Positions 24,832-34,671 of a stretch of DNA of 37,003 bases are shown one piece after another. The stretch covers positions 1-37,003 of the forward strand of contig NZ_PEBQ01000113.1 of the NCBI RefSeq assembly GCF_002738225.1, written 5' to 3'. Under the pieces are notes generated by a model. That model was given only the letters and a program-made list of their open reading frames with translations, ran no database searches and was not told where the DNA came from. A program made the translations under genes and the position numbers. Source of the stretch: Acetobacter pomorum (lineage in GTDB: Bacteria; Pseudomonadota; Alphaproteobacteria; Acetobacterales; Acetobacteraceae). Positions within the stretch are counted from its first letter, which is position 1. Every line of letters starts with the position of its first letter.

Positions 24832-26199
24832 ATGACATCCAGACAGATCAGCCAGCATAAGCGGTGTTCTGTGGCATGGCGAGGTAAAAGGCTGGCCCAC
24901 GCTGCTAAAGGTTCCGTTATTCTGGGGCTTTTGGCGTTACTTTCGGCCTGTGCAAATCAGCCCAGTGGGGATGATATTACCATGCCTGTGGCAGAAGAGG
25001 CCGCACGGTATCGGGCGCATGCACGTTCCTATTATGCCCCCCCCGGTACGCCGCAAGATCCGTGGGGGCCGTATATTCAGGAAGCCTCAAAGCGGTTTGA
25101 TGTGCCGGATGAATGGATACGTGCGGTTATTCAGCAGGAATCGGGCGGGCGGCTGTTCCATAACGGCCAGTTGGTAACATCAGGCCCCGGCGCCATGGGG
25201 TTAATGCAGCTGATGCCCCCTACATATGATGAAATGCGCCAAGCCTATAATCTGGGTGATGATGCGTTTGACCCACATGATAATATTATGGCGGGCACAG
25301 GTTATATCCGCCAGTTGTATGATGTATATGGTTCTCCGGGTTTTCTGGCGGCCTACAATGCGGGCCCCGGAAGGCTGGAAGATTTTTTAACACGCAACCG
25401 CACGCTCCCGCGTGAAACACGGAATTACGTGGCCTCCATTGGGCGCAGAATTGTTGGGATTTCTCCCGCCAATCGCTCTCAGGCAGATCTGCTGGTGGCC
25501 AGTCATGATAGTATGGCTCAGTCCTATCAGCCCATTCAGTCTGTGGGGGAAGTTAATTCTGTTCGGTCTGCGTGGGCACAACGGGGTGGCAATAGTGGTG
25601 CGCAGCCAGTGCAGTTGGCTGAAGTTGTTGGGAATGATGGCGATTCTGCAACCACAGCGTACACACCAGAATGGCAGCCAGTGGCCCGCAAGGGAGGGCG
25701 CATTAATGGGCTGACAGAAAGCCCGGCAGATGTGCGCGCTGCATGGGCACAGCGCTTGGGCTCGTCAGAAAGTGCGGCTTCAGCAGCACCTGTGCAGGTA
25801 GCAGATGCGTCTGATCCCATTCCCAACCCGCCTGAACAACCGAATGCACCTTCACGCCTTGTGTTGGGGAGCACATCATCCCAGCGCCGGATGCAGGTTT
25901 TTCCCGCAGCACATGCAGAACCCGCACCGTTAATGACCCGGCGCACACGTGGGGATGAAGCAAGAAACTGGGCTATTCAGGTGGGTGCTTTTGGCACGCA
26001 ATCCATGGCGCAGAGTGCAACAGGCCAGGCCCGAAACAGAGCGGCGCTTACGGGTGCGCGTGCACAAATAGCAAGCGTACAAGCTAAAACAGGCAAATTG
26101 TATAGAGCCAGACTGACCAATCTTTCGCATGAGGAAGCATTGGATGCCTGCCGCAAGCTCAATGGTTGTGTGGTCATTTCTCCCGGTTCGCGCTCCTGA
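24832..26199 (+). CDS. Lytic transglycosylase lipoprotein with C-terminal SPOR domain
   Basis: The 455-residue product has a lipobox LLSAC with C40 as the lipid-carrying cysteine. A SLT/goose-lysozyme-type domain follows (about 78-210): catalytic E103 in VIQQESGG, GLMQLMPP (123-130) and AYNAGPG (174-180). A low-complexity linker runs to about 370, and a SPOR domain (about 377-450, AIQVGAFGTQSMAQS) binds denuded septal glycan. This plan resembles RlpA-like and other septal enzymes that cut peptidoglycan glycan strands at the inner face of the outer membrane. It is a paralogue of the gene at 33349. The ribosome-binding site is weak. A long-stem terminator follows. Confidence 0.88.
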   Translation: MTSRQISQHKRCSVAWRGKRLAHAAKGSVILGLLALLSACANQPSGDDITMPVAEEAARYRAHARSYYAPPGTPQDPWGPYIQEASKRFDVPDEWIRAVIQQESGGRLFHNGQLVTSGPGAMGLMQLMPPTYDEMRQAYNLGDDAFDPHDNIMAGTGYIRQLYDVYGSPGFLAAYNAGPGRLEDFLTRNRTLPRETRNYVASIGRRIVGISPANRSQADLLVASHDSMAQSYQPIQSVGEVNSVRSAWAQRGGNSGAQPVQLAEVVGNDGDSATTAYTPEWQPVARKGGRINGLTESPADVRAAWAQRLGSSESAASAAPVQVADASDPIPNPPEQPNAPSRLVLGSTSSQRRMQVFPAAHAEPAPLMTRRTRGDEARNWAIQVGAFGTQSMAQSATGQARNRAALTGARAQIASVQAKTGKLYRARLTNLSHEEALDACRKLNGCVVISPGSRS

Positions 26200-26257
26200 G
26201 TGTTCTGTTTCTCTACTGATTCAGTAAAACAGGCAGAGAAACAGAACACTTCGTTTT
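26199..26257 (+). terminator. Terminator with a perfect 16-bp stem
   Basis: AGTGTTCTGTTTCTCT (26199-26214) and AGAGAAACAGAACACT (26235-26250) are exact reverse complements. The 20-base loop itself contains ACTG/CAGT. TTCGTTTTCC follows on the plus strand. It lies between two convergent genes, starts inside the stop codon of the transglycosylase gene, and probably ends that transcript. On the minus strand no T run follows. Confidence 0.7.
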
Positions 26258-26259
26258 CC

Positions 26260-27284
<1,025 letters not shown>

Positions 27285-27288
<4 letters not shown>

Positions 27289-28070
27289 CCGTTGTGCAGT
27301 CCCGTAGCAATCGCTGAAATCTGATGTCCGATCTGTCCACCACCAGCCAGAGTGCGGCGGCGATGGCTGAAGAAGCGTTTTTCATCAGAAAGCGTATCAA
27401 CCCCTAATGCCGCAGCATTGCGTACACCCGCCTGTTGCAGCCGAAATACGCACCATCCTGCCAGATCAAACTGATAATGGCCGGGGCGTATGCCCGGTGC
27501 AAAAAAGCGTGCTGCCTGTTTGTCTGCCGTGGTAATGGCTGTGTGCATGTCCTCGGCCGTTTCATAGCTTTCCTGGGCAATGCAGGGGCCAACAACAGCG
27601 CTAATGGTTTCCATATCAGCGCCAAGAGCCTTCATGGCATCTAATGTGGCTTCCAGAACACCGGCCAAGGCACCCCGCCAACCGGCATGTGCGGCCCCAA
27701 CAATGCTGCCTGCGGCATTGGCAAACAAAACGGGGGCACAATCTGCGGTAATAACGCCTATGGCAACATCAGGCCGATTGGTTACAAGAGCATCTGCTGG
27801 TGCACCAGTGCCGGGTGGCCAAGGTGCGGTGGCAGTTATCACGGCCCGGCCATGCACCTGTGTAACGCCCAGTAAGTGATCTGCTTTAACACCCAGATGT
27901 GTTGCAACGCGCCTGCGGTTTTCAGCCAGATTCTGTGGGCTGTCACCAGATTTTGTGGAGCAGTTGAGGCTGGCGTAAGGCCCGGTGGAAACACCGCCTT
28001 CACGCGTGAAAAATCCGTGGCGGGTATGTCCAAGTAAAGGGCTAGTAAAGGGGGAGAGCGTTGGTGTCAT
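27285..28070 (-). CDS. pgeF: Purine nucleoside phosphorylase / peptidoglycan editing factor family (YfiH)
   Basis: The 261-residue product belongs to the YfiH/LACC1 family (formerly multi-copper polyphenol oxidase). The zinc-site residues H73 in VTQVHGRAV, C111 in ITADCAPVLF and H128 in AAHAGWRG are all present. Family members act as purine nucleoside phosphorylases or adenosine deaminases, and E. coli PgeF prevents wrong amino acids in peptidoglycan stems; which applies here is open. Length fits. The start overlaps the methyltransferase stop by four bases, and the stop overlaps the lipoprotein start by four, so translation is coupled on both sides. Confidence 0.92.
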
Positions 28071-29095
28071 ACGTCCGCTCCTTTCATGAAACCGGGGAGT
28101 GAAGGCTGGTTTGGAGAGGTAAGCGCCATAACACGGAACAGATGGCCCATTTTTTCTGGCGCGGCCAGCCTGTGTGCAGCACTGCGCAGGAGAGCAGCAT
28201 CTTCTGCTGTGGCTTGTATGGCCAGTTGTTCGGTACGTTCCATAAGGCCCAGTGCGCGTAAAAAAGCGCCTTGTGTTTCTGTGCCGTAAACATGTGCACC
28301 AGCCTGATGGGCCGCGGCGGCAAAGGCTGTGAAGTCAACATGCGCTGTCAGATCGGCCTCACCTGCAGCTTCCAGTGGCTGTGCCGGGCGAGCGTGCCGT
28401 AAGGCTTGAAGGGAATCCCCTGTTAAATTGGAATGGTGGCCGTAATCAATAAAGAGTGCCACACCCGGTTGGGATGCAAGCCTTTGGCCCAGATAATGTG
28501 CGACTTCCAACGCAGGTTCACATAATTCTACAATCGTGTCCTGTTCCAGTGTTCGGCCATCTGGTAACGTAGGTGCCGCACACGGCACAAGATGGAATGC
28601 CTGATTCAGAACGTAGCGTTCGTGCCAACCTTGGGCTGTTTGCACAAATTGACGGATGGGCAGAGCATCCAGAAATTCATTCCCCAACAGAATAAGCGGC
28701 CCTGCGGGAAGATCTTCTATCCGGTTATGCCAAATGGGTATTCCGTAAGCACTAAGGGCCTGTTGTTGGGCCTGCCGCATAAGCGGAGATGTTTCTATTA
28801 AGTGCACCTTAAGGGCACGTGCAAAATCTGGTGCACAGCGTGTAATCAGGCGCAGTGCATCTGCCATAAGGGTGCCACGCCCTGGCCCCGCTTCTGCAAA
28901 AATAACCTGTGCGGGGCGTCCCATATTCTGCCAGACGGTGGCAGCCCATGCACCCAGCAGCTCTCCAAAAACCTGTGAGATTTCAGGCGCAGTAATAAAA
29001 TCTGAAAGTAAAGGTTTGCTTGCATAATAGCGCGCATTGGCGCGCGCCATAAAAACATCCAGCCTTTCAGCTTGCGGCGGTAAGGAAGAAGACAT
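28067..29095 (-). CDS. SAM-dependent methyltransferase, MidA/NDUFAF7 family
   Basis: The 342-residue product has the family block DFITAPEISQVFGELLG (32-48) and the SAM-binding turn AEAGPGRGTL (67-76). LLGNEFLDALPIRQFV and IDYGHHSN follow. Mitochondrial NDUFAF7 methylates an arginine of a complex I subunit, so a respiratory-complex role is possible but unproven for bacteria. I chose the ATG at 29095 because it follows the lgt stop by 8 bases. The frame extends upstream to 29203, but that part lies inside lgt. The stop overlaps pgeF by four bases. Confidence 0.88.
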   Translation of the reverse strand: MSSSLPPQAERLDVFMARANARYYASKPLLSDFITAPEISQVFGELLGAWAATVWQNMGRPAQVIFAEAGPGRGTLMADALRLITRCAPDFARALKVHLIETSPLMRQAQQQALSAYGIPIWHNRIEDLPAGPLILLGNEFLDALPIRQFVQTAQGWHERYVLNQAFHLVPCAAPTLPDGRTLEQDTIVELCEPALEVAHYLGQRLASQPGVALFIDYGHHSNLTGDSLQALRHARPAQPLEAAGEADLTAHVDFTAFAAAAHQAGAHVYGTETQGAFLRALGLMERTEQLAIQATAEDAALLRSAAHRLAAPEKMGHLFRVMALTSPNQPSLPGFMKGADV

Positions 29096-29103
29096 GGGCG
29101 TTT

Positions 29104-29943
29104 TTACTGCTTGGCTTCTGCTTCTGGTGGAATACCTTCGTAAACCGGATGGCGGTTGGCATATACCATAAGGGCAATACCGGCTGCCAACATGGGGCAG
29201 CACAAAAGTTGCCCCATAGTGATGCCACCGGGCAGAAACCCAAGGAATGAATCGGGTTCACGAAAGAATTCGCAAAAACTGCGCGCGCAGGCATATCCGG
29301 CCAAAAACATGCCAGCCAGAAAACCGGGACGTTCACGGATTGAAAGTTTGCGAGAGGCTGCAAACATAATTAAAAAGAGCAGGAGCCCTTCTGTAAGTGC
29401 TTCGTAAAGTTGTGAGGGATGGCGTGGGATTGGCCCACCATCGGGAAAGATCATGGCCCAGGGGAGAGAATCTGGTGCCTCACGCCCCCATAGTTCTCCG
29501 TTAATAAAATTGGCCACACGGCCCAAGCCCAGGCCAATGGGCACGGCAATGGTTACACGGTCTGCAAAGGCCAGAAAGTTTAGCTTATGGCGCCATGTAA
29601 ACAGCATCATGGCAATAATCACGCCAAGTGCACCGCCGTGGAAAGACATGCCGCCATGCCATACTTCCAGCATGGCCAGAGGGTGCGTGATGTAATAGCC
29701 GGGCTGGTAAAACAGCACGTATCCCAGCCGTCCCCCCATCAGGATCCCGAGGGTGACCCACGCTAGAAAGTCATCCGCCAGTTCTGGCGTGCCGGCACGT
29801 GGCGGCAGATTGACCAGCCGGCGCAACAGCGTAATGCCCAGCACAATGCCGAGAATGTAGGAAAGCGCATACCATCGTATGGCAAATGGCCCGACATGCA
29901 CCAGCACCGGGTTAAACTGAGGAAACATCAGAACAGGAAGCAT
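29104..29943 (-). CDS. lgt: Prolipoprotein diacylglyceryl transferase
   Basis: The 279-residue inner-membrane enzyme moves diacylglycerol from phosphatidylglycerol to the lipobox cysteine of prolipoproteins. The family signature GRVANFINGE is at 141-150, preceded by HGGMSFHGGALG (96-107). About seven hydrophobic segments are seen, and length is normal. Substrates within this window include both transglycosylases and the lipoprotein at 26260. The first ATG (29943) has GGAT upstream; an alternative ATG five codons in has none. It lies 24 bases after hldD. Confidence 0.96.
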   Translation of the reverse strand: MLPVLMFPQFNPVLVHVGPFAIRWYALSYILGIVLGITLLRRLVNLPPRAGTPELADDFLAWVTLGILMGGRLGYVLFYQPGYYITHPLAMLEVWHGGMSFHGGALGVIIAMMLFTWRHKLNFLAFADRVTIAVPIGLGLGRVANFINGELWGREAPDSLPWAMIFPDGGPIPRHPSQLYEALTEGLLLFLIMFAASRKLSIRERPGFLAGMFLAGYACARSFCEFFREPDSFLGFLPGGITMGQLLCCPMLAAGIALMVYANRHPVYEGIPPEAEAKQ

Positions 29944-29967
29944 GTCGGGTGATCCGGTATGGCGGGG

Positions 29968-30948
29968 TCAGAGATAAGGGTTATCTGTTGCCAGATAATC
30001 CTGCACGTAGCGTTTAATACCCTCTTCCAGCGGTGTGAACTGGCCAGTGTAACCAGCAGCCCGCAGGCGGGAAAGATCTGCCTGTGTGTAGGATTGATAC
30101 TGCCCGCGCAAGCTTTGGGGCATATCAATAAATTCTACCCGGCGCTCACACCCAATGGCATCACATACGGCATGGGCCAGATCCAGATAGGTGCGTGCCG
30201 TGCCTGTGCCGCAGTTGAACAGGTCTGATACCTCTGGGTTATCATACAACCAGAGCATAACGTTTACGACATCGCCCACCCATATGAAGTCTCGTGCTTG
30301 CATGCCATCTGCAATATCTGGCCTGTCAGACCGAAACAGGCGTGCCGGTTGGCCTGATTTCACCTCATCATATTTTACTTTGACCACAGAGATCATCTTG
30401 CCTTTGTGGTATTCGTTTGGGCCATAAACATTAAAAAATTTCAGCCCGGCCCATTGCGGGGGGCGTGGTGTGTGTTGGTCCAATGTGGTGGTAACGTGTT
30501 GGTCAAACACATGTTTGGACCAGCCATACAAATTAAGTGGCCGCAACTGTGAAAGATAGCCCGGATCATCATTGAAAAGCTCAGGCTTATCGGCCGCGCC
30601 ATACGTGGCGGCAGAAGATGCATAAATAAACCTGGCGCGGTTACGTGTGCACCAGTCCCACAATGTTTGTGAAAGTTCTACATTGGTGCGCCAGACCAGA
30701 TCACCATCTGTGGCTGTGGTCTCGCTAATAGCGCCCATATGGAAGATGGTATCTATTTTTGGGGCGGCCGCCAAAAAAGCTTCCAGATTTTCCGGGGCGA
30801 TCAAACGTGTGGGCGCATGTTGGGACACATTGCGCCATTTGCCTTCCTGCCCAAGCCAGTCAACAATTATGGTTTCCAGCCCTCTGGCGGCCAACGCAGC
30901 CTGAAGGCATGAGCCGATAAAGCCGGCTCCCCCTGTAATAACTATCAT
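29968..30948 (-). CDS. hldD: ADP-L-glycero-D-manno-heptose 6-epimerase
   Basis: The 326-residue short-chain dehydrogenase family enzyme makes ADP-L-glycero-D-manno-heptose for the lipopolysaccharide core. It has GGAGFIGS (6-13), SSAATYG (111-117), the catalytic pair Y141 and K145 in NLYGWSKHVFD, FFNVYGPNEYHKG, and RDFIWVGDVV, closely parallel to E. coli HldD. The ATG at 30948 was chosen because the Rossmann motif starts there; a TTG further up (30993) would add 15 residues with no family match. No ribosome-binding site precedes the ATG, but a promoter ends 8 bases before it, which suggests a leaderless mRNA. It leads the lgt-methyltransferase-pgeF-lipoprotein operon. Confidence 0.93.
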   Translation of the reverse strand: MIVITGGAGFIGSCLQAALAARGLETIIVDWLGQEGKWRNVSQHAPTRLIAPENLEAFLAAAPKIDTIFHMGAISETTATDGDLVWRTNVELSQTLWDWCTRNRARFIYASSAATYGAADKPELFNDDPGYLSQLRPLNLYGWSKHVFDQHVTTTLDQHTPRPPQWAGLKFFNVYGPNEYHKGKMISVVKVKYDEVKSGQPARLFRSDRPDIADGMQARDFIWVGDVVNVMLWLYDNPEVSDLFNCGTGTARTYLDLAHAVCDAIGCERRVEFIDMPQSLRGQYQSYTQADLSRLRAAGYTGQFTPLEEGIKRYVQDYLATDNPYL

Positions 30949-30956
30949 GGCGGGGG

Positions 30957-30985
30957 AGTATAAAGGGCAGCATCGTGCACTCCAA
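30957..30985 (-). promoter_or_regulatory. Promoter of hldD, placing the start of RNA at the start codon
   Basis: On the minus strand TTGGAG (30985-30980) and TATACT (30962-30957) are 17 bases apart. The -10 box ends 8 bases before the ATG, so RNA should begin at or within a base or two of the start codon. A better -35 (TTGACA) further up has spacing 25 and is unlikely to be used. Confidence 0.55.
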
Positions 30986-31097
30986 GCTGTCAAATATCAG
31001 ATGTGCTCAGAAGTGGCTTTTCAGCCCATAGTCAGGGAAGAACATATTGCCTACTATTTACGTGTGATCGCCATTTAGCAGGAAAGAGGCACGTAGT

Positions 31098-31400
31098 ATG
31101 AGCGAAGAAATTACAGTTGTTGCTCTTTTAAAGGTAAAACCCGGCGCAGAAGAAAAAGTGGCGCAGGCTATGGTGGCATGTATCAAGCCATCTCGCGCAG
31201 AAAGCACAAATAGCCAGTATGTGCCGAACCGTGATCTGGATGATCCGCAGACATTTGTTTTTGTGGAACGCTGGGCAAGCCGCAAGGCTTTGCAGGACCA
31301 TATGGAAACACCGCATTTTAAAACACTTGCCGCAGAGCTGAACACACTGTTGGAAAAGCCCATTCAGCTTCATATTCTACAGCCTCTACCCAGTGCCTGA
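31098..31400 (+). CDS. Antibiotic biosynthesis monooxygenase (ABM) domain protein
   Basis: The 100-residue product is a single dimeric ferredoxin-like fold domain: ITVVALLKVKPGAEEKV at the start, CIKPSRAEST in the middle, then FVFVERWASRKALQDHM and PHFKTL. Family members include quinol monooxygenase YgiN, heme-degrading enzymes and many of unknown role. The YgiN-like length and pattern suggest action on a small aromatic or quinol, but this is not shown. AGAGG lies about 8 bases before the ATG. It is divergent from hldD and is followed by a strong two-way terminator. Confidence 0.88.
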   Translation: MSEEITVVALLKVKPGAEEKVAQAMVACIKPSRAESTNSQYVPNRDLDDPQTFVFVERWASRKALQDHMETPHFKTLAAELNTLLEKPIQLHILQPLPSA

Positions 31401-31423
31401 ACGCACGCAGTTTAAGCTATATA

Positions 31424-31455
31424 AAAAACGGCCCCATTTATATGGGGCCGTTTTT
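31424..31455. terminator. Bidirectional terminator between the ABM gene and lldP
   Basis: CGGCCCCAT (31429-31437) pairs with ATGGGGCCG (31442-31450) around a 4-base loop. AAAAA on the left and TTTTT on the right extend the stem and give a T run in both directions. It serves the convergent genes on both sides. Confidence 0.9.
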
Positions 31456-31484
31456 GTTGTGCGTAACCGGCAAGAGGAAAGATG

Positions 31485-33077
31485 CTACCGCAGCACAAAT
31501 TGCTGGAAGACAACCACAAGCCCGATACAGAAGGTAAGAAAGAGGCTGTGCTTAAAGGTACGTGCCAACACTGTACCTTCCTGACCTTTAAGAGAGGTCA
31601 CTGATACGCCAGTGGTGATATTCTGGGGAGAAATCATTTTACCCATAACGCCCCCAGATGAGTTGGCAGAGGCAAACAGCACAGGATCCAGTGAAAGCTG
31701 ATGTGCGGCTGCCACCTGCAGGTTGCCGAAAAGTGCATTGCCGGAGGTGTCACTCCCAGTCAGGAACACGGCAATCCAGCCAAGGAACACGGAAACCAGC
31801 GGAAAGACCATGCCAGCGGAAGAAACTGCATACCCCAAGGTATAGGTCATGCCGGAATAGTTCATCAAAAATGCCAGCCCAATTGTAAGGGCAACAGTTA
31901 CTACAGCCAGCCAGCCCTGTTTAAGCGTGGTGCGGGCCGCTGCCCCAAATTGCTGTAATGTTGTGCGGGTAAAAAGGGCTGTCAGAATGGCGGAAACCAA
32001 AATGGCCGTGCCTGTGCCCAAGGGTTCAAATTTCCACACTGCGGCATAAGGGGTTTTGTAAAGAGAGATAAACACAGCATTATCCAGCCCCGGCCAATGA
32101 ATGGGCAGAGTGCCAATTTTGGCAATATGCAGCGTATCCCATGCAATGACTACCGCAATAACCGTAATCCACGGAATCCAGCCTTGCCAGCGTGGAACTG
32201 GAGCAGACCCAGTTTGCTGGTGGTGCAGATGGCTCAGATCAATTGCGTATTGGGGGTCTGATGTTGGTTTCCAAAAGCGCAGGAAAGCAATGGTGGCTAC
32301 AAGTGCCACGCTGGAGGAAAGCACGTTGCTCAGGCTGTAAAGCCCCGCGCCAGAGATAACCAGCAAGGTCAGCGCAAAGCTGCCGCCAGCAACCAACAGT
32401 ACAGGCCATGTCTGCCGAACGGAACGCCATCCGCCATAAAGTGCCATCACGTAAAAAGGGATAAGAAGTGCAAATGGGGTAAGCTGGCGCCCTATGGTTG
32501 CCCCCAGCACATCTGCAGGCAGCCCCGTAATAGAGCCCAGAACTGTTACGGGAATACCCAAGCCGCCAAATGCTACCGGTGCTGAGTTGAAGATAAGTAC
32601 ATATGTAAGGGCATCCAGCGCGGGAAAGCCCAGCATAATCAACAAAGCACTGGTAATGGCCACAGGTGTGCCAAATCCGGCTACGCCTTCCAAGGCTGCA
32701 CTAAAACAGAAGCCCAGCACCACCAGCATGATGCGCCTGTCATTGGGGACGTGCTGGATAATCCAGTCCCGAAAGGCATCAAACCGCCCGTTTTGCACGG
32801 CCACATTGAACAAAAAGAGAGCAGAAAGTGCAATCCACATCACTGGCAGAAGAGAGAACACCACTCCGTTGCTGATACTGGCAACAGCCAGCTTGGCTGG
32901 TAACCCCCAGATGGTGGTGGCAACAAGCAACCCAATAATTAAGCCGCCCAGAGTAGCCTGCCATGCCGGACGGCGCAGAATACCCATAACAAAGAGTGTA
33001 ACAATAATAGGTGAGGCCGCGAGCAGAAATGACAGCACAAGGCTGTGACCCGCCGGAACAAGTGGCTGTATGAACAT
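31485..33077 (-). CDS. lldP: L-lactate permease (LctP family)
   Basis: The 530-residue product has about 12-14 hydrophobic segments and matches LldP/GlcA-type proton-lactate or glycolate symporters. GVAGFGTPVAITSALL, LGWIAVFLTGSDTSGNALFG and SSGGVMGKMISPQNI are family blocks. Lactate uptake fits the overoxidation of lactate by acetic acid bacteria. The related glycolate permease cannot be excluded. AGGA precedes the ATG by 6 bases. No lactate dehydrogenase or regulator gene is adjacent. A possible operator dyad lies upstream at 33199-33236. Confidence 0.93.
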   Translation of the reverse strand: MFIQPLVPAGHSLVLSFLLAASPIIVTLFVMGILRRPAWQATLGGLIIGLLVATTIWGLPAKLAVASISNGVVFSLLPVMWIALSALFLFNVAVQNGRFDAFRDWIIQHVPNDRRIMLVVLGFCFSAALEGVAGFGTPVAITSALLIMLGFPALDALTYVLIFNSAPVAFGGLGIPVTVLGSITGLPADVLGATIGRQLTPFALLIPFYVMALYGGWRSVRQTWPVLLVAGGSFALTLLVISGAGLYSLSNVLSSSVALVATIAFLRFWKPTSDPQYAIDLSHLHHQQTGSAPVPRWQGWIPWITVIAVVIAWDTLHIAKIGTLPIHWPGLDNAVFISLYKTPYAAVWKFEPLGTGTAILVSAILTALFTRTTLQQFGAAARTTLKQGWLAVVTVALTIGLAFLMNYSGMTYTLGYAVSSAGMVFPLVSVFLGWIAVFLTGSDTSGNALFGNLQVAAAHQLSLDPVLFASANSSGGVMGKMISPQNITTGVSVTSLKGQEGTVLARTFKHSLFLTFCIGLVVVFQQFVLR

Positions 33078-33198
33078 GGCAGTTCCTGAATAGGCGTTGT
33101 TCCCCTTCTTATGTGGGGGTTAAAGCCATCTTAAGGGGGTGGTTGCCACAGGATGCAAGAAAAAATGTCGTTATAACAATATGTTGTGATGGAGGAAC

Positions 33199-33236
33199 TT
33201 TTGAAGAGACAGCCAAACAGTTGGCTTTCATCAAAA
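33199..33236. promoter_or_regulatory. Nested dyad in the lldP / transglycosylase spacer
   Basis: AGCCAA (33211-33216) and TTGGCT (33221-33226) are perfect reverse complements with a 4-base spacer. They are flanked by TTTTGA (33199) and TCAAAA (33231), also reverse complements, with the outer pair off-centre by one base. It lies about 120 bases from lldP and about 110 from the transglycosylase start. An 8-bp palindrome GTTATAAC is at 33170-33177. Confidence 0.35.
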
Positions 33237-33348
33237 TGACATATTGGTAATGGATGGAGGAAAAATCCGTAATCCGTGCATTTACAGGCACGTTTGTGGG
33301 ATAAGCCTTGAAGCTGGAATATATGGTACATGCGGAAGGGGACGGCGT

Positions 33349-34590
33349 GTGTCTTTTCGGGTGCAGAAACGGCAATTTGCGTACACCGCGTTCTTATTGG
33401 GGTTGGCAGGGTGTACCACGCCAGCAATCAGGCCCAGCGGATATGTTTCCTCGCAGGCATATTATCAGGCAGCTTATGAAACAGCCGCCGCTAACCCCGC
33501 AGCCTATCAGCCAGTAGGCTCGGCAGAGGATCCATGGGGACCATATATTAAGGAAGCAGCAGAGCGTTTTTCTGTTCCAGAAAGCTGGATCCGTGCTGTT
33601 ATGCAGCAGGAATCGGGCGGTCATCAGTATCTGGATGGGCAGCTTACAACATCATCTGCCGGGGCAATGGGGCTGATGCAGCTTATGCCCGCAACCTATG
33701 CAGATATGCAAAGTCAGTTCAATCTGGGTGGAGATCCCTATAACCCGCATGATAATATTATGGCAGGGGCGGGGTATATTCGCCAGATGTATGACCACTA
33801 CGGTTCCCCCGGATTTCTGGCGGCCTATAATGCAGGCCCACAACGGGTGGATGATTACTTAGCGTCCGGGCGGCCTTTGCCGGATGAGACGGTCAATTAT
33901 GTTGCGTCCATTACGCCGTATCTGGGCACAGCAACATTACCTATAGGCAATGTTGCGCCAACGCCTTCAACTGTAACAGTAGCCAGTGCAGCTTCATCCA
34001 TTCCATCCAGCTCTGTAGCAGAATACGCACGGGCAGATTTATCGCGCACAGCAGATGGCTGTTTGCGAGACCCTAATGCAGCCTATGATCCTTCAACTCC
34101 CTGCCTGATGGACAGAGATACACCCCACCCAGATCCGCAACCTGTTGAAGCAACATCTGTGCCCGTAGAGGTGGCGCAGGCTGAACCCATGGGTGTAACT
34201 GCGGCACCGCTTGGGGTGCCTCCAGCTGATACAGGGAATGTGCCAGTGCAAGCTGTCGTGCATGGTGTGCCATTGGCACAAAGGCAAAATGAGGCCTCCA
34301 GTTCTGCGCATATTCTTACATTGCCTTCATCACTGTCAGCAAAATCATCAGGTACTGTGCAGGTGGGGGCGTTTGCCTCTTATGCCGAAGCACAGCAAAC
34401 ATTGAAATCTGTGCACCGGTTGCTGGCGGCACATGCTTTGGCTGTGCGGCCTACTGTTACGCAGGCTTCTGTAGCTGGACGGTTTTATTATAGGGCGCAG
34501 TTTATTACGGCCCAAAATACTGGCCCAGCAGATGTCTGTCAGGTGCTAAAGGCACATACTTTGCCTTGTATTCAGGTGCGTGGAGGGTAA
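33349..34590 (+). CDS. Second lytic transglycosylase lipoprotein with SPOR domain
   Basis: The 413-residue product has the same plan as the gene at 24832. A lipobox LLGLAGC ends at C22, and DPWGPYIKEA then leads into the SLT domain with catalytic E88 in VMQQESGG. GLMQLMPATY and AYNAGPQ follow, then a low-complexity linker and a SPOR domain (about 338-413, TVQVGAFASYAEAQQ). I chose the GTG at 33349 because GGAAGGGGA lies just upstream and the signal peptide then begins normally. An upstream TTG at 33244 would put 35 non-signal residues in front. It likely cuts septal peptidoglycan from the outer membrane. The shared DPWGPYI block suggests gene duplication. Confidence 0.87.
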   Translation: MSFRVQKRQFAYTAFLLGLAGCTTPAIRPSGYVSSQAYYQAAYETAAANPAAYQPVGSAEDPWGPYIKEAAERFSVPESWIRAVMQQESGGHQYLDGQLTTSSAGAMGLMQLMPATYADMQSQFNLGGDPYNPHDNIMAGAGYIRQMYDHYGSPGFLAAYNAGPQRVDDYLASGRPLPDETVNYVASITPYLGTATLPIGNVAPTPSTVTVASAASSIPSSSVAEYARADLSRTADGCLRDPNAAYDPSTPCLMDRDTPHPDPQPVEATSVPVEVAQAEPMGVTAAPLGVPPADTGNVPVQAVVHGVPLAQRQNEASSSAHILTLPSSLSAKSSGTVQVGAFASYAEAQQTLKSVHRLLAAHALAVRPTVTQASVAGRFYYRAQFITAQNTGPADVCQVLKAHTLPCIQVRGG

Positions 34591-34671
34591 TGGGCGGAAA
34601 GTCTTTTTCCTTTTGATGCAATTCCCTGTAAAGCAACTGCGTCTTCCAGAAAAAACAAAGTGGAATAATAA

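Noticed and set aside
24653..24838. Minus-strand open frame in the spacer before the first transglycosylase gene
   Set aside because: It is only 61 codons, has no ribosome-binding site, and overlaps the likely promoter and start of the plus-strand gene.
30949..31013. TTGACA as the -35 box of hldD
   Set aside because: Its spacing to TATACT is 25 bases, far from the 16-18 usually used; TTGGAG at spacing 17 fits better.
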